From: a bacterium
GTDB taxonomy: Bacteria > Verrucomicrobiota > Kiritimatiellia > RFP12 > UBA1067
Direction: 5' to 3'
NCBI GenBank assembly: GCA_030537465.1
Contig: JAUNMP010000003.1
Span: 1-46,961, forward strand
DNA length: 46,961 nucleotides
Shown: positions 32,841-41,400 of the stretch, one piece after another
Layout: every line of letters begins with the position of its first letter
Position numbering within the stretch: the stretch's first letter is position 1
The notes under the pieces: model-generated
Databases searched by the model: none
The model's input: the letters and a program-made list of their open reading frames with translations, nothing else
What the model was told of the DNA's origin: nothing
Program-made: the position numbers and the translations under genes

Positions 32841-33698
32841 ATGAGTAAGAAAACGAAAATCTATGCGCTCTTGGTGGTTTTGTTTTGCGGGATTGCCGGA
32901 GTTGTGTATTTCTCAATGGCGCCGAAGCCTGCCGGGACGGGAAAGAAGAGTGTTCGACAGGTTCAGGGCGACAGAAGGAAAACGGTGAAGAAGACTTCCC
33001 AGAACCGTAAAAGGGAGTTTGTCACGCGCATCAAGAACAAGGAGGGGTCCTTCAAGATTGAGATCCCAAAGGACGACGAGGAGAAGTTGTCGGCGGCCTA
33101 CAAGGCTCTTCTGCAGGCATTGCGCGACGCGATGGATCCTTTGGACAAGGACAAGATTCGCGCGTTGGTGAAGAGCATGCAGAATTCCAATGAATGGCCG
33201 GACGGCATTCCCTCGGTTCTGCATATGGCCGCGATTGAGGCCCTGAGCGAATTGGGGAGCGATGGTGTCGATCAGTTGGCGGGATACCTGGCATCAGGCG
33301 ACCCAGAGGTGCGTGAAGAGGCCATGGACGAAATCGTCGAATCCGTGGACGATGAGACGTTGAGCGATTTGGAGAAGTCCGAAATGATCAAGGCCTTCTC
33401 CCGCTATGTGAGGGATTCTGACGCCCTTGAGTCGTTATTTGACATTGTTGATAACGATATGCGTAATTCTGTGCAGTATGATACCCTTGTTGCTGTTCTT
33501 GAGAATGGTACGTCGGAGGCGAAGCAAAAGTTGCTTGCGGAATCTCTGCCAGACATCATCGACTCGGAGGACGCTTTCCAGAGCATCGAGGAGGCTAAGA
33601 AGGCTCTTGACGAGTGGGTGGCGGAGAATCCAGATGACCCAGATGATGAGGAGGACTTCAGTGGAACGCCCAAGGATCCTGACGATGACGATGATTGA
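32841..33698 (+). CDS. Membrane-anchored acidic helical-repeat (HEAT-like) protein
   Basis: A 285-residue protein of unknown function. A short basic head (MSKKTK) and one hydrophobic segment (IYALLVVLFCGIAGVVYFSM, about residues 7-26) anchor it, followed by a strongly basic region (KKSVRQVQGDRRKTVKKTSQNRKR). Residues about 95-235 are paired amphipathic helices with a HEAT-like look (EALSELGSDGVDQLAGYLAS, then DPEVREEAMDEIVESV). The tail is almost entirely Asp/Pro/Glu (NPDDPDDEEDFSG, ending DPDDDDD) and may bind cations or a basic partner. The start is set by the signal-anchor and a -10 box only nine bases upstream. It stands alone between the secretome operon and a small RNA candidate. HEAT-like scaffolds usually mediate protein contacts; nothing points to an enzyme. 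Confidence 0.7.
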   Translation: MSKKTKIYALLVVLFCGIAGVVYFSMAPKPAGTGKKSVRQVQGDRRKTVKKTSQNRKREFVTRIKNKEGSFKIEIPKDDEEKLSAAYKALLQALRDAMDPLDKDKIRALVKSMQNSNEWPDGIPSVLHMAAIEALSELGSDGVDQLAGYLASGDPEVREEAMDEIVESVDDETLSDLEKSEMIKAFSRYVRDSDALESLFDIVDNDMRNSVQYDTLVAVLENGTSEAKQKLLAESLPDIIDSEDAFQSIEEAKKALDEWVAENPDDPDDEEDFSGTPKDPDDDDD

Positions 33699-33737
33699 GG
33701 TCGCCCGTAGTCGGGGAAAGAAAAAACTTTTAAATAG

Positions 33738-33768
33738 TTGTCAGCGGGTTGGAATGTGCGCATATAAT
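33738..33768 (+). promoter_or_regulatory. Promoter for a small RNA candidate
   Basis: A perfect TATAAT at 33763-33768 with TTGTCA at 33738-33743 (19-base spacer). No coding start follows within 130 bases, while a conserved hairpin does, so this promoter most simply drives a short RNA. Confidence 0.45.
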
Positions 33769-33774
33769 AGGGTG

Positions 33775-33870
33775 TCCACGGGAGATGATTCCGTGACCAG
33801 ATTTCTGCAGTATTCTTTCTAACCTTGCTTAGAAGCCGAACCGATTCCTAGCGGTTCGGCTTCGTGGTTT
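33775..33870 (+). ncRNA. Candidate small RNA with conserved 3' hairpin
   Basis: A stretch of about 95 bases begins after a TATAAT box. It contains a hairpin CACGG/CCGTG (33777-33781 with 33791-33795), a pyrimidine-rich single strand (ttctttctaacc) able in principle to pair with SD sequences, and the conserved hairpin at 33833-33862. The 3' part (CTAACCTTG onward) matches 15,749-15,800 closely. No reading frame of note lies on it. Alternatively it is just a dispersed terminator repeat with a fortuitous -10 box. Confidence 0.4.
33833..33862 (+). terminator. Conserved hairpin, copy 2 (terminator-like)
   Basis: The same 11-bp arms and ATTCCTAG loop as 15763-15792, followed by tcgtggtttta. It separates the small RNA candidate from the metalloprotease gene and lies directly before that gene's promoter. 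Confidence 0.65.
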
Positions 33871-33872
33871 TA

Positions 33873-33881
33873 TGGTATACT
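33873..33881 (+). promoter_or_regulatory. Extended -10 promoter of the metalloprotease gene
   Basis: TGGTATACT follows the hairpin and resembles the kinase promoter (both read TATGGTATA). It lies 21 bases before ATG 33903; the short leader carries AAGGAACTGGAG as SD. Confidence 0.5.
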
Positions 33882-33902
33882 ACCAGCGAAAGGAACTGGA
33901 GA

Positions 33903-36900
33903 ATGAAAATCGTTGAGTGTGTTTTTGCATCACTTGTTCTTTTGTCTGCATACTGGCTTCCTGCCGGCGTATTGCGTGAATGCTCAGTGCCCGCTTCGGA
34001 GTGTGGGGATTCCCGGCTTGTCTCAGGTGGACGACTTGTCGTTCCTGCGTTTGACGGTGCCGAGTTTGTGTTGGCGCTAGGGTCCCGACGGTCTTCGGTG
34101 ACGGGGCATGCCTCCTTTTCCGCGACCTGTGAGGGCTTGGGGGGATTGAAGAATGCGGTCGTGGTTGGTACCGCGGATGGTTTTGTGGCCAAGATTCAGG
34201 ATCTGAAGACCGGACATCTCTTCTCCGTTACGCGAAACGCAAAAGGTTTGTCTGTACGCGAGCAGGTCCCTGAGCTTCGGTCGCGGCGGCTGCCCTGCCG
34301 CACGAAGAAGCTTCCTGTTACGACGAAGGCAACTGGAAAATCGGCCAAGATTGTGACGTCGGACACTTCGTTTGCCACGATGAAGGCCAAGTGGCTGGCC
34401 CGTGGGGAGGTGGAGACCAATGTCGTGGATATTCTGGTGGCCTATGATAAGTCTGCCCAAGCTTGGCTAGGGGAGCAGGAGGAATACCGTGATGGCGGAA
34501 TCGACGTGTTCGCGGCCGAATGCGTGGAGAAGATGAATCTGGCGCTGGATAATTCCGGTCTGGAGGAGTTCCGTTTCCGTCTGGCGGGTGTCAAGGCGAT
34601 CGACTTCGATGCCAAGACGGTTCGAACTAATGATGGAGGGCAGTCGATTGTCGATTTCGACAAGTTGCTGGATTATGCGACGGAGAGTTCGTCGACCGTC
34701 TGGAAGGATCTGCGAGCCACCCGTGATCTGGTTTCTGCCGACATCGTGACGATTCTGGTGGATAATGGCATGGAGGAACTCGGTGGGGGTATGGTTGGTC
34801 TCGGATACAGCCTTGATGCCGCCCAGCTGGGCACGTACGATGATTTCGCCGACCACGCCTTCAACTTCTGCGCCATCAGCGAAGTTGCGCTTGATCATAC
34901 AATGACGCATGAGGTGGGGCATAATATGGGGGCCGGCCATGCCGATCGTGACCAGATGAACGAAAAAAGGTTTGAGGTGGGGCCGCAGTTGTTCCGCCAT
35001 TCATCTGCACACTACTTCGAATTGAAGGATTGTCGGTACTACACCATCATGGGTTACAATTGGGATGGGTTCGAAGGTTCAGACATGAGCATCGAGGCGC
35101 CTTTTTTCTCCACTCCAGAGTTGAGTGTCATCATGGGAGAGTCGGAAGAGGAGCTGATGATTGACGACAATGGTGAGCCCCTGGGAACGGAACTCCATGA
35201 CAATGCCCGGACGTTGCGGGAAACCTTTGCCATTGCCGCCAACTATCGTCCGCATAAGAACAAGCTCGTCGTCGATGTTGGTTCGGGTGGAGGAACGGTT
35301 CTCGGTGGTGGTGCCTATCCTGCGGGTGCGTCCGTCAAGCTGACGGCGAAGCCGGTGACGGATTTTGTCTTCGCTGGCTGGTATGGCGCCTACGACGAGA
35401 AAACGGGGACATATGCCGATCCTCTCGAGGGAGCTATTGACTATCGTACGGCAACGATCACCTATATCGTCCCTGCAGAGGATTCGACGGTCTATGCGCG
35501 TTTTGTCCCGAAGACGGAGGACGTGGTCTCTGCCATGGCAGTTTTCTGTGAGACTCCGAAAGAAGGATACACGGCAGGAGAGACCATTGAGCCTTTGGTG
35601 TTGAAAGTTGAGTCTTTGTCTCTCCCTGTTGTCACGGCGAAGGGGCTGCCGGCAGGTCTAAAATTCGATGCGAAGTCGCTGACGATCACAGGAACGCCAT
35701 CTGCACCAGGCCTCTATGACGTGGTGTTCACGGTGAAGAATCAGGCGAAGGCGACGATGTCCGAGACGATTCGCATCAAGATCGCAAACTATACCGATGA
35801 CTTGATTTCCGTCAGCGAGGACCTGCCCGAGGGCCTTCAGGATGTCTATGGACCGTTCATCCCCGGATCTCCTGTCGACTTCACTCTCACGTGCGCAGCC
35901 AACTGGGCGGTGAGTGGCTTGCCGGCTGGTTTGAAGTTCGACAAGGTGACAGGCCATATCACGGGAACGCCGACCAAGCCAGGGGCCAGCACGGTCTATT
36001 TCACGATGTCGGTCAAGGATCCGGATACCGCTAAGACCGTGACACACATGGCGACAGCGACATTCATCATTGACGAACTGCGGAGACTGGTGCTTCAGGT
36101 TGAAGGAACGGGAACCGGAAAGACAACAGGCTCTGGTGCCTATGTCGCGAATAAGAAGGTTTCAATCAAGGCGACTGCCGATTCCAAGGCGAATGAAAAG
36201 ACGGGAGCGGTCAAGAGTGTCTTCGTGGGCTGGTTTGACGGCGATACGCTGTTGTCGAAGTCGGCCTCGTATTCGTATGTCATGACGGAGACTTCCGAAC
36301 AGACGCTGACGGCGAGCTTCGTGACAGCAGAGGAGGATGCGGACTCCATTGGCCTGGCAGTGGATGGTATGGAGATTTCGTCTGCAGAATCCACGGTTTG
36401 GACGAACATGTGCGGTATTGCAGTGCAGTGGCCAATTGTCGCCTCGGCGCTGTCCGAGACAACCGTCAAGGTGGCTGGTCTGCCGGCTGGACTCAAGCTG
36501 GTCCAGGATAAGAAAACAAAGGAATATGTCATTTCTGGAACACCGACGGCGGCTTCCAAGTTTGCGGCCGACAAGGTCACGCGTATTCCGGCCCAGGCCA
36601 AAATCACCGTCACAACTGCGGGCAAGTCCAGTGGGGTCTTCATAATCGAGATGGTGGTTCTGCCGCTAGAACCATGGGCGCAGGGGACATTCTCTGGCTT
36701 CGCGGCGGAGATCTCCGAAGATGGTGCCATGACCAATGGTGTTGGTGTGGCGAGCATGACCGTGACGGAAGCAGGTAAAATCTCAGGGAAATTTGCCCTC
36801 TATGGGACGAATTGGACGTTTAATGCGACAGGTTATACGTCCTTCCAGAAATCCGACGAGGAAGAGGGTGGCTTCTTTGAGGTGGTGGTGGTTGCCAAGA

Positions 36901-37283
36901 GCGGCAAGATGACTAAGGACATCGTGTTGCAGGTTACGCCTGGATGGGTGGCGGACGGAATCGACTATCGTGGTTGTTCCATGGCGAATGGCTTGGGGGA
37001 GGATATGTTGCTGGACCTGCGTCGGGATGCCTGGAAGGATAAGATTCTCGTGCCGGTCTTTCCGACGACCGTCACGGCACTGGGAGATGTTGAGGGCGTC
37101 ACGGCCAAGATGACCTTTGCGGGTAAGGTGACTTTTGCGGGAACTCTTGAAGGGGAGAAGGTCACAGCGTCGGGAACCGCCTTTCTGGATGCCGAGGGGG
37201 ACTTCTGGTCTTGGCTGGTGATACCCTACTCAAAGACCTACCATGGATGCCTGCGGAGAGTGCTTCTGCCGACAATTGAATGA
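33903..37283 (+). CDS. Exported metzincin metalloprotease (M12-like) with Ig-like and shared C-terminal modules
   Basis: A 1126-residue secreted protein. The start at ATG 33903 gives a signal peptide (MKIVECVFASLVLLSAYWLP). A pro-region of about 150 residues is followed by a metzincin domain (about 172-470). It has the full zinc motif HEVGHNMGAGH at 336-346 (His336, Glu337, His340, His346) and a Met-turn, YYTIMGYN, with Met383. Then come a Gly-rich bacterial repeat (GGGTVLGGGAYPAGASV ... FAGWYG), two putative-Ig units (GLPAGLKFDAKSLTITGTPS; GLPAGLKFDKVTGHITGTPT), another repeat (GTGKTTGSGAYVANKKV) and a third Ig unit. The C-terminus is the shared module (AQGTFSGF, GKISGKF, NATGYTS). The catalytic residues are intact, so it should cleave proteins outside the cell; Ig-type repeats usually present such enzymes at the surface. 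Substrates could be host proteins or the giant neighbours. Confidence 0.9.
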   Translation: MKIVECVFASLVLLSAYWLPAGVLRECSVPASECGDSRLVSGGRLVVPAFDGAEFVLALGSRRSSVTGHASFSATCEGLGGLKNAVVVGTADGFVAKIQDLKTGHLFSVTRNAKGLSVREQVPELRSRRLPCRTKKLPVTTKATGKSAKIVTSDTSFATMKAKWLARGEVETNVVDILVAYDKSAQAWLGEQEEYRDGGIDVFAAECVEKMNLALDNSGLEEFRFRLAGVKAIDFDAKTVRTNDGGQSIVDFDKLLDYATESSSTVWKDLRATRDLVSADIVTILVDNGMEELGGGMVGLGYSLDAAQLGTYDDFADHAFNFCAISEVALDHTMTHEVGHNMGAGHADRDQMNEKRFEVGPQLFRHSSAHYFELKDCRYYTIMGYNWDGFEGSDMSIEAPFFSTPELSVIMGESEEELMIDDNGEPLGTELHDNARTLRETFAIAANYRPHKNKLVVDVGSGGGTVLGGGAYPAGASVKLTAKPVTDFVFAGWYGAYDEKTGTYADPLEGAIDYRTATITYIVPAEDSTVYARFVPKTEDVVSAMAVFCETPKEGYTAGETIEPLVLKVESLSLPVVTAKGLPAGLKFDAKSLTITGTPSAPGLYDVVFTVKNQAKATMSETIRIKIANYTDDLISVSEDLPEGLQDVYGPFIPGSPVDFTLTCAANWAVSGLPAGLKFDKVTGHITGTPTKPGASTVYFTMSVKDPDTAKTVTHMATATFIIDELRRLVLQVEGTGTGKTTGSGAYVANKKVSIKATADSKANEKTGAVKSVFVGWFDGDTLLSKSASYSYVMTETSEQTLTASFVTAEEDADSIGLAVDGMEISSAESTVWTNMCGIAVQWPIVASALSETTVKVAGLPAGLKLVQDKKTKEYVISGTPTAASKFAADKVTRIPAQAKITVTTAGKSSGVFIIEMVVLPLEPWAQGTFSGFAAEISEDGAMTNGVGVASMTVTEAGKISGKFALYGTNWTFNATGYTSFQKSDEEEGGFFEVVVVAKSGKMTKDIVLQVTPGWVADGIDYRGCSMANGLGEDMLLDLRRDAWKDKILVPVFPTTVTALGDVEGVTAKMTFAGKVTFAGTLEGEKVTASGTAFLDAEGDFWSWLVIPYSKTYHGCLRRVLLPTIE

Positions 37284-37415
37284 TGCGCGTGCGAGACTTT
37301 CAACTGGACATTTGTGTTGGAATCGGGGAAGTGCGACAATGAACGCATTCGGTTACGTGTGTGGCAGGGTGGATGCTTGACGTAATATGGGGAGGTCCCA
37401 GAGGGAGGGGAGATA

Positions 37416-38468
37416 TTGCAACACAACAATTTCCAGTTGAACTTTGCCGTTGTCGAGATTACAAACCGCTGTAATCTCCGATGCCCGCATTGCGCCTCCG
37501 CCTCGGGTTGCGCCCGCGAGGACGAGATGTCGCTTGCCGAGATGCGGCAGGTGATGTACGATCTGGCTGCCCTGGGATGTGGGACGGTGACGATACTCGG
37601 CGGCGAATTTCTGATGCGGAAGGACTGGTACGAGATTGCCGAGTCCGTCCGTGCAAATGGCATGCAGCTTCAGCTGGTCACCAATGGCCTGCTGGTGACG
37701 GATGCGGTACGGGAACAGATCAAGACTCTAGGCCCGCGTGCGGTCGGGGTCAGCTTTGACGGGGCCACGCCGGAGACTTTCAAGAGGACCCGTGGGGTGG
37801 ACGGTTTTGCCAAATGCCGACAGTTCTTGGACGACCTGGTCACCGATGGAAGCTGTCAGGCGACGGCGATTACGACGTTCACGTCACGCAATCTTGCGGA
37901 CTTCGACCGGTTCGCGGAGATGTTCCTTGATTCACCGATTGTCTGGCAGATCCAGGTTGCCCACAAGGCCGGAGAACGATTCGATGATTCGCTGTTATTG
38001 TCGGAAGGGCAGTTCGAATGGTATGTGGAACAAGTCAAGAAGTGCCAGACGGACTATGGGAATCGATTGAATTTGGGGCTGATGGATGACTTCGGCTATT
38101 TTCCGCTGGCTCCGGAATTTGCCTTCCTGCACCAGACGTGGAAGGGTTGTCCGGCGGGGCGGCATGTCATTGGCATTCGTGCCAACGGAGATGTCTTGCC
38201 CTGTTTGTCGCTGGGGAGTGAGTTCGTGGAGGATAATCTGAGGCGGCGTCCGCTTAGGACGATCTGGGAAGACGAATTCTCGTTCCCGCGGTTCCGTGGG
38301 AAGCCCGGGAAGTTGACGGGATCCTGCGCGAAGTGCCCCAAGGCCGCCGAATGCCGAGCGGGCTGTAGCGCCGCAGCGCTGAGTACAACGGGGTCGCTGA
38401 CGGAGAATCGGTTCTGTGTGCGTAAGATTGAGATGAAGCGAATTCTATCAGAGATGTTGGATGTTTGA
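37416..38468 (+). CDS. Radical SAM enzyme with complete SPASM domain
   Basis: A 350-residue radical SAM protein. The N-terminal [4Fe-4S] motif is CNLRCPHC (Cys19, Cys23, Cys26), followed by the SAM-binding GGE at 62-64 ([11 protein letters not shown]) and the usual barrel strands ([24 protein letters not shown]). The C-terminus is a textbook SPASM domain with seven Cys: 245 and 263 (C-x12-G-x4-C), then 304, 307, 313, 317 and 334. SPASM enzymes modify peptides or proteins (PqqE, AlbA, anaerobic sulfatase activators). The start is TTG 37416 with GGAGG seven bases upstream. The next gene begins 17 bases after this stop and encodes the 2107-residue TPR/InlB protein, whose first outside segment is rich in clustered Cys; that protein is the obvious candidate substrate or partner. 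No short precursor peptide gene is visible nearby. The exact reaction is unknown. Confidence 0.93.
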   Translation: MQHNNFQLNFAVVEITNRCNLRCPHCASASGCAREDEMSLAEMRQVMYDLAALGCGTVTILGGEFLMRKDWYEIAESVRANGMQLQLVTNGLLVTDAVREQIKTLGPRAVGVSFDGATPETFKRTRGVDGFAKCRQFLDDLVTDGSCQATAITTFTSRNLADFDRFAEMFLDSPIVWQIQVAHKAGERFDDSLLLSEGQFEWYVEQVKKCQTDYGNRLNLGLMDDFGYFPLAPEFAFLHQTWKGCPAGRHVIGIRANGDVLPCLSLGSEFVEDNLRRRPLRTIWEDEFSFPRFRGKPGKLTGSCAKCPKAAECRAGCSAAALSTTGSLTENRFCVRKIEMKRILSEMLDV

Positions 38469-38485
38469 GGAAGAGGAGGTGGACA

Positions 38486-41400
38486 ATGGAAATTTCTGAA
38501 ATCAAGGCATTGATGCGGGGGGGCGAACTGGATGATGCCGTCATCGCATTGAGGGAACTGCTGGCGGAGACGCCCGACAACGTGGAAGCCAAGCTCCTCT
38601 ATGGAACCTGCTGCCGCCTTCTGGGCGATGTCCAGACCTGCGCCCGAATCGACGACGAAGTCGCCGCGCTTCCCGAGGCGAGGAGAAGTTCGTCTTGGGC
38701 AAAGTACCATGCCATGCGCGTGGCCGCCTGTGCGGCGGCGGTTGTGCTGGCGACAAGTGTCTTGCCTCTTGAAGGGGCCTCGACGCTTTATGGCATCTCC
38801 TGCAAGACTGCCACGGGAAAGATTGGCGATACAAGAGTTTCCATCAGTTCCTGCGGCGAGAACTATTATACTTTCCCCAATGTTACGACAAAGCGGACGG
38901 GTTATAGGTTCAAGGGTTGGCGGATTTCCGGATGCTGCTTCGATTCGGACGAGATCTTCTATCCAGGGGAGGAAATCCTACTCCAGGATTATATGGATCC
39001 CTGGTATCCCGAGACGATGACGATTTACATGGAACAGGTCTGGACGCCGATCCCGACCTGGCCAACGAGTTACCGGACGAGCTTTTATGCTTCGCACTTA
39101 ACCGCCATGGATGACAATGATGACTATGACGACATCCCTGTTGTCATGGATCCAGGAGGTGCCAGCGGAAGTCAACGATTGTACGAATATCTGTCATGGG
39201 ATGACTATCCCGCACCATCTTGTCCCTACACGCGTCCTGGTTATAAATTCGCAGGGTGGGAATATTATAGCTGCTGTTATTGTGGATATTCCTATTTTTC
39301 GTGCAAGGGCGTGGATTGCGGAGGCCTTGTCGGAATCCGTCAGCCAGGAGAGATGCTTGACATCTGTGGCCGTTCCGCACTTGTCGCCACTTGGGAGGCC
39401 GTTCCCTTTTCCGTCTATTTCGATGCCAATGGAGGGTATTGCTCCTCGTCGTCTCAGTCGGCGACGGCCGATTCGACTTATGGGTGGCTGCCGACGCCGT
39501 CGCGCACCGGCTATACCTTTGCCGGATGGTATACGTCGGCCTGGGGGGGGACGCGCGTGACGTCTTCTTCTTCGCTTTACAGCAATTCGTCGCATACGCT
39601 CTATGCGCATTGGACGGCCAATAACTACACGGTCTACTTCGACGCGAACGGTGGAAGCTCGTCGACCTCTTCAAAGACCGTGACCTACGATTCGAGCTAT
39701 GGCGATTTGCCGACGCCTACGCGGACGGGCTACACGTTTGACGGTTGGTATACCTCTTCTTCCGGCGGTTCGCGGGTCTATTCCAGTTCGGCAGTCGGAA
39801 TTACCTCGTCCCAGACGCTGTATGCGCATTGGTCGATCATCACCTACACGGTGAGCCTGAATGCCAATGGCGGGTCCTGTGGGACGTCTTCGATTTCAGT
39901 GTCGTATGGTGGGAGCTACGGTTCTCTGCCGACACCGTCGCGGACGGGGTATTCGTTCGCGGGATGGTACACCTCGTCGTCGGGCGGAACGCGCAAGTAC
40001 GATTGGTCGTCGCTCGCGTCGAACAGTTCGCATACGCTCTACGCGCAGTGGACGGCCAATCCCTACACCATCGCCTTCAATGCGAATGGCGGCTCGGGGT
40101 CGATGTCAGCAGTGTCCTGTACATACGATGCCTATGCGACACTGTCGGCCAACGGTTTTTCGCGAACGGGATATTACTTCTCGGGATGGGCCACGTCGTC
40201 GGGAGGGTCTGCTGTTTATGGGGATGGAAGTTCTGTTTGGAACCTGACGTCGACCTACAACGGCACGGTGACGTTGTATGCGGTCTGGACCGGGAATCCC
40301 TATACGGTGGCGTATGACGCGAACGGTGGTTCGGGATCGATGTCATCTCAAAGCTTCACCTATGGGCTGGCGCAGGCTCTCCGTTCCAATGGATTCTCAC
40401 GGACCGGATATCGCTTCTCCGGCTGGGCGACATCGTCCAGCGGAAGCGTGGCCTATTCGAATGGCGCCAGCGTCAAGAATCTGACGGCCTCCTCTGGATC
40501 GACGGTTACGCTGTATGCCAAGTGGGCGGCCAACACGTATACGGTCTCTTTCAATGCCAACGGCGGCAGTGGATCGACATCCTCGCTTGCCTGTACCTAC
40601 GATACGGCGTCGACGTTGCCGGCCAGTGGTTTCTCGCGCACGGGCTACACGTTCGCCGGGTGGGCGACATCGTCTGGCGGTTCCGTGGCCTATTCCAACT
40701 GCGCGTCGGTGAAGAATCTGACCGCAGAGCACAATGGGAACGTGACCCTCTATGCCAAGTGGACGGCGAATGCCTATTCGGTGAAATTCGACGCCAATGG
40801 CGGAACGGGTTCGATGTCGAATCTGTCTTGTTCCTATGATTCGGCGAAGTCTCTGTCGGCGAATCTTTTTACGCGCACGGGCTATACGTTCGCGGGGTGG
40901 TCGACTTCCCGCAGCGGAAGCGTCGTGTATTCCAACGGAGTCTCGGTCAAGAACCTGACCTCGTCCTCGAATGGATCTGTGACGCTCTACGCGCAGTGGA
41001 CGGCGAATCCGTACAAGGTTCGCTTCAACGCGAACGGCGGTACGGGTACGATGTCCGACGAATCGATGACATATGATCAGTCAAAGGCGCTTTCCGCCAA
41101 TCGGTTTACGCGGACAGGGTACGATTTCCTGGGCTGGGCGACTGTCGCCTCGAGTGAAGTCACGTCCTATGCCGACGGAGAGTCGGTCAGGAATCTCAGC
41201 GCCCAGAAGGATGCGGTGGTTACGCTCTATGCGGTTTGGGGAGGGCCAGTTGTCGTGAATGGCGTGATGACGGGCTATATCGGCGCATTGCCAGAGCCCC
41301 TCTACATCCGTGACGATATTCGCGAGATTGCGGATGGCGCGCTTGCGGGCAAGTCCGTCGCAACGGTGGTTGTCCATGGCGGCGTGACGAAGCTTGGGGA

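Noticed and set aside
39403..41246. Possible CRISPR or satellite array
   Set aside because: Repeat units are about 210-240 bases, coding, diverged in third positions and in frame with the InlB family; no short identical repeats with unique spacers occur.
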